Positions 60,946-64,000 of a stretch of DNA of 64,000 nt are shown piece by piece. Where the stretch lies: contig NZ_SCNG01000002.1 in assembly GCF_005503555.1 (NCBI RefSeq), positions 1-64,000 on the forward strand. The letters are read 5' to 3'. The translations under genes and the position numbers were made by a program. Under the pieces are notes generated by a model, which saw nothing but the letters and a program-made list of their open reading frames with translations, was not told the origin of the DNA and made no database searches. Numbering within the stretch: position 1 is the first letter of the stretch; each line of letters opens with the position of its first letter. The DNA comes from Rudaea sp. 3F27F6. Lineage in GTDB: Bacteria > Pseudomonadota > Gammaproteobacteria > Xanthomonadales > Rhodanobacteraceae.

Positions 60946-62514
60946 ATGAGCAAAACCAATTCAAAGAGACCTTTGTTTTCGAAATTCATACGAAGAAAAA
61001 TCTCATTTCTGCTCTTAGGTGCCGCAAATCTGTTGTGGGCAGCTCACGCGTCTGCACAGTTGAACGGCACCGGCGCAAGGCCATACATGGGATGGACCAC
61101 GTGGAGCATGCAGGCGCATGTCGCCACATCGGAAGCCACGGGAGACGGCTTTCAGAACGAAACGAACATTCGCGCCAACTCCGATGCGATGCGGCAGAGC
61201 GGCCTGACCGCGCACGGCTTCAAATACATCAATATCGACGGCGACTGGGATAACGGCAATCTTTGCCAATGCGGCGGCCCGACCACCTTCGATACGTGGG
61301 GGCGGCCGGTGGCGAACGTCGTGCGCTTTCCGAGCGGCATGGCTGCGCTCGCGGCCTATATCCACCATAACGGACAAAAGGCCGGCATCTATTGGGAAAA
61401 CGGCGTCCCACCCGCGGTGTACACCGCCAACACTCCCATCCTCGGCTCTACGCACAGGGTGCAGGAGATCGTCAGCCAGCCGCTGGTGGCAGACAACAAC
61501 GGCTTCTACCAGATCGACTACACCAAGCCGGGCGCCAAGGAATACACCGCGTCGATCGCCCAGTTGTTCGCGCAGTGGGGCTTCGATTATCTGAAAATCG
61601 ACTTCACCCAGGTAGGCATGGCGCCTTACGGCCAGAACCTGCCCATCGATCACCGGCCGAGCATCCAGGCCTACGCGCGCGCGATTGCTGCGACGGGACG
61701 GCCGATCTATCTCAATCTTTCGTTCGCGCAAAACCATGACTACGCGTCGTGGTGGCAAGCCTGGAGCAACGGTCGACGCGTCGATGGCGATGTCGAATGC
61801 TCCCGGCACAAATGTCCGACGAGCTTGACCCAATGGTCGAACATCCTTCCCCGTTTTAGCGATCTCATTTTGTGGACGACCAATGCCGGCACGGCTCGCG
61901 GCTGGAACGATCTCGACTCGCTCGAAATCGGCAACGGCACCAACGTCGCCTACCCCGCCGACACGCCCGAGATCTTGATCGATTCGGATCCGGCACCGAC
62001 CGCGGCGGTATCGATGAGCACCTCTCCGGCTTTCGTCGACGGCCTCAGCAACGATGAGCGGCAGACGGCCATGACCCTGTGGTCGATCGGAAACTCGCCG
62101 TTGCAACTCGGCGACGATCTCACCCTGCTCGACAGCTTCGGTATCCGCCTGCTGACCAATGACGAAGTGATCGCGGTCGATCAGTCAGGACGCCCCGGCA
62201 ATGTCGTCGTCGAAGGCAACACTCCGGTCTGGGCACAGAATCTGTGCGACGGATCGTACTACGTCGCCTTATTCAATCTGACCGACGCCAGCACGCAAGT
62301 CAGCGTGAATTGGAGCAACCTCGGGTTCACGGGCCATGCTTCGGTGCGCGATCTCTGGGCGCGGCAGAATGTAAGCAATGCAGCGACGGGATATACGACA
62401 ACCCTGAATGCTCACGCGTCGTCGCTCCTGCATGTGCGTCCGCAAAATCCTGCGCCGCCGTCCGACTGGATCAGTTGCGAGGCCGAGACCGGTTCGCCAT
62501 TCAACTCGTGGTGA
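60946..62514 (+). CDS. Secreted GH27-type alpha-galactosidase/N-acetylgalactosaminidase-like hydrolase
   Basis: 522 residues from the ATG at 60946 (GGGAGG seven bases upstream; an ATG at 60940 is too close). The signal peptide is cleaved after AHASAQ near residue 38. The (beta/alpha)8 domain starts RPYMGWTTWS. The nucleophile aspartate is in DYLKIDFTQ (D219) and the acid/base region in GWNDLDSLEIGNG near residue 325, matching the KxD and WNDxD motifs of GH27. A C-terminal beta domain follows. The protein ends CEAETGSPFNSW right where related enzymes often begin a carbohydrate-binding module, so it may be truncated. It should release terminal galactose or similar sugars outside the cell; the next gene encodes a TonB receptor. 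Confidence 0.85.
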   Translation: MSKTNSKRPLFSKFIRRKISFLLLGAANLLWAAHASAQLNGTGARPYMGWTTWSMQAHVATSEATGDGFQNETNIRANSDAMRQSGLTAHGFKYINIDGDWDNGNLCQCGGPTTFDTWGRPVANVVRFPSGMAALAAYIHHNGQKAGIYWENGVPPAVYTANTPILGSTHRVQEIVSQPLVADNNGFYQIDYTKPGAKEYTASIAQLFAQWGFDYLKIDFTQVGMAPYGQNLPIDHRPSIQAYARAIAATGRPIYLNLSFAQNHDYASWWQAWSNGRRVDGDVECSRHKCPTSLTQWSNILPRFSDLILWTTNAGTARGWNDLDSLEIGNGTNVAYPADTPEILIDSDPAPTAAVSMSTSPAFVDGLSNDERQTAMTLWSIGNSPLQLGDDLTLLDSFGIRLLTNDEVIAVDQSGRPGNVVVEGNTPVWAQNLCDGSYYVALFNLTDASTQVSVNWSNLGFTGHASVRDLWARQNVSNAATGYTTTLNAHASSLLHVRPQNPAPPSDWISCEAETGSPFNSW

Positions 62515-62525
62515 CGGGCATCCAT

Positions 62526-62556
62526 CGTCACCGGCGCGATCAGCGGTCCGGTGACG
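62526..62556 (+). terminator. Hairpin after the GH27 gene
   Basis: CGTCACCGG (62526-62534) pairs with CCGGTGACG (62548-62556). It lies 12 bp after the GH27 stop. The following bases are only moderately T-rich. Confidence 0.5.
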
Positions 62557-62723
62557 AATTCAAAATCATTTTCCAATTGCCATTTTTCTTCGCGTGTCGC
62601 GAGCAATCGCAAGAAGTTTGAGTCGTACGCAAAAATTTTTTCCGGGGTGGGAAAAAAGGGGAGCAGAACGAGCGCAGGAATCAAACAACTGCGGCCATTG
62701 CTATTTCCGAATGAGGACACTCT

Positions 62724-64000
62724 ATGAAACGCGACAAACTTGCCGTTGCCCTTGCGGCTGCCCTGCTCGCCTCGATGTCGAACATGGCATCTGCGCAAAC
62801 TACCGATGCTTCGGCGACCAAGGCCGCGCAGACGCAGACCAATACGCCCGCGGAAAAGCAACAATTGCAGGCGATCACGGTGACGGGCTCCGCAGTTCCG
62901 CGCACCGACCTGGAAACGCCCTCTCCGGTGACGGTGATTTCCGCGGCGGATATCCAGCGCAGCGGCTTCAGCACGGTGTCCGATCTCGTGCATTCGCTCT
63001 CGGCGGACAACAGCGGCTCGTTGCCCAACGCGTTTTCCGGCGCCCTTGCCGTGGGCGCTTCGGGCGTGGCGCTGCGCGGCCTGACAGTGGATTCCACCGT
63101 CGTCCTCGTCGACGGACTGCGCAACGCGATCTACGCCGCCGCGGATGACGGCGAGCGCTCGTTCGTCGATCTCAATACCTTGCCGCTCGTTGCGGTCGAC
63201 CATATCGAGGTGCTCAAGGACAGCGCCTCCTCGCTTTACGGTGCGGATGCCATCGGCGGCGTCATCAATATTGTGCTCAAGCGCGACTTCCAAGGGCTCG
63301 AGGTGACCGCCGACCTGGGCAACTCGCAGCGCGGCGGCGGCTTCGCCAAGAAGGCGACGCTGCTCGGCGGTATCGGCGATCTGCAGAAAGACGGCCACAA
63401 TTTCTATTTCGGCGTGCAGTACGAATCGGATACGCCGATCTGGGCGCGCGATCGTCCCTACCCATTCAACAGCAACGATCTTTCACCGATCGGCGGCACC
63501 AATCCCAACGTGCCCGGAAGCAATGTCGGCTCCGTATACGGTTCGGTGATGCCAGGAACGATCTTCGGCGGCAGCCTACTCAATGGCATACCCAATCCCG
63601 GCGCGCTGCTGCAGCCTCTGCGGCCGTGCGGCCCCGGTTCTACGACGGTGAGCAACGATCCGAACAATCCGGGCACCTATTGCTCGCAGAATATCGCCGG
63701 CCAGTATGGCCAGGATCAGCCTGCGTCCAAGCAACTCGGCCTCTACGGACGCGCCACCTTCCAGATCAACGACACCACGCGCGCCTATCTCTCTGCCAGC
63801 GTCTTTCAGTATCAATCTTGGGCCAACCAGGCCAGCCTGCCGCAGATTCAGACCGGAAACCCGATCAATACAGACTACATTGCGCTGCCTCCCCTGCTGG
63901 CCAACGGGCAGCTCAACCCGAACAACCCCTATGCCGCGCAGGGACAGTACGCGCTGATCAACTATGCCTTCCCGGTACCGCAGTTGCAGTACACCGACAA
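62724..64000 (+). CDS. TonB-dependent receptor, 5' part (runs off the window)
   Basis: The frame is open from the ATG at 62724 (GAGGAC upstream) to the window end, 425 residues. A signal peptide ends NMASAQ near residue 25. A TonB-box-like segment (LQAITVTGSAVPRTD), the plug (ETPSPVTVISAADIQRSGFS, LVDGLRNAIYAAADDGERSF) and VDHIEVLKDSASSLYGADAI lead into the first barrel strands. The plug text VLKDSASSLYGADAIGG is typical of the large receptors of Xanthomonadales and sphingomonads that take up oligosaccharides or other organic compounds. It lies 209 bp after the alpha-galactosidase gene in the same direction and may import its product. Confidence 0.92.
   Translation, partial: MKRDKLAVALAAALLASMSNMASAQTTDASATKAAQTQTNTPAEKQQLQAITVTGSAVPRTDLETPSPVTVISAADIQRSGFSTVSDLVHSLSADNSGSLPNAFSGALAVGASGVALRGLTVDSTVVLVDGLRNAIYAAADDGERSFVDLNTLPLVAVDHIEVLKDSASSLYGADAIGGVINIVLKRDFQGLEVTADLGNSQRGGGFAKKATLLGGIGDLQKDGHNFYFGVQYESDTPIWARDRPYPFNSNDLSPIGGTNPNVPGSNVGSVYGSVMPGTIFGGSLLNGIPNPGALLQPLRPCGPGSTTVSNDPNNPGTYCSQNIAGQYGQDQPASKQLGLYGRATFQINDTTRAYLSASVFQYQSWANQASLPQIQTGNPINTDYIALPPLLANGQLNPNNPYAAQGQYALINYAFPVPQLQYTD

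Noticed and set aside
1-64000. tRNA, rRNA, prophage or CRISPR genes
   Set aside because: None was recognised on either strand by eye.

Overview
This is a GC-rich, densely packed bacterial chromosome segment. It has many TonB-dependent receptors, a FecI/FecR surface-signalling set, secreted proteases and transglutaminases, an OprB-type porin and glutamate symporters. That mix points to a Gram-negative gammaproteobacterium, probably of the Xanthomonadales/Rhodanobacteraceae type. The placement is inferred from gene content only; no rRNA or tRNA gene was seen. About 45 genes or gene remnants are supported.

Region by region. 1-5.0 kb: a broken MocR-type regulator with a 238-bp internal duplication, divergent from a VOC protein/LysE exporter pair across a 22-bp perfect palindrome, then a LysR regulator divergent from an aldehyde dehydrogenase. 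5.1-7.9 kb: small and hypothetical genes in a partly AT-rich stretch, with a DUF486 pseudogene remnant. 8.0-11.9 kb: a 1073-residue secreted repeat protein with a sorting-signal-like tail, next to a paralogue of its N-terminal domain. 12.3-23.5 kb: an AraC regulator and siderophore-type TonB receptor, a beta-helix protein, and a coupled fecI-fecR-TonB receptor-lipoprotein hydrolase operon. 23.8-35.3 kb: housekeeping and metal genes (phosphoesterase, serine hydrolase, Ca exchanger, RcnR/RcnA-type nickel-cobalt efflux, PAP2 phosphatase, OprB porin, divergent NRAMP transporter, LprI-like protein).

35.4-60.4 kb is the most interesting part. It reads as one locus for taking up and degrading peptides that contain D-amino acids or gamma-glutamyl bonds, with murein peptides as plausible substrates. 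It encodes a DgcN-like DUF1611 protein, a DgcA/dipeptide-epimerase-like enolase, DAP decarboxylase, three beta-lactamase-fold serine hydrolases, gamma-glutamyltransferase, GltS, D-amino-acid transaminase, a TPR-sulfotransferase, an Oar-like TonB receptor, an M61 aminopeptidase, a transglutaminase-like protein, a YkuD lipoprotein coupled to a DAACS symporter, and a RidA paralogue. Four transcription units here share one 68-bp promoter architecture with invariant spacing: a LysR-like palindrome, a TTTTCATTGG block, and a TATNCT -10 box. This defines a candidate regulon, probably of the LysR protein at 41624-42526. One of these promoters now reads into the remnant of a deleted TonB receptor and on into ggt-gltS.

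60.9-64.0 kb: a GH27-type alpha-galactosidase and the 5' part of another TonB receptor that runs off the window.
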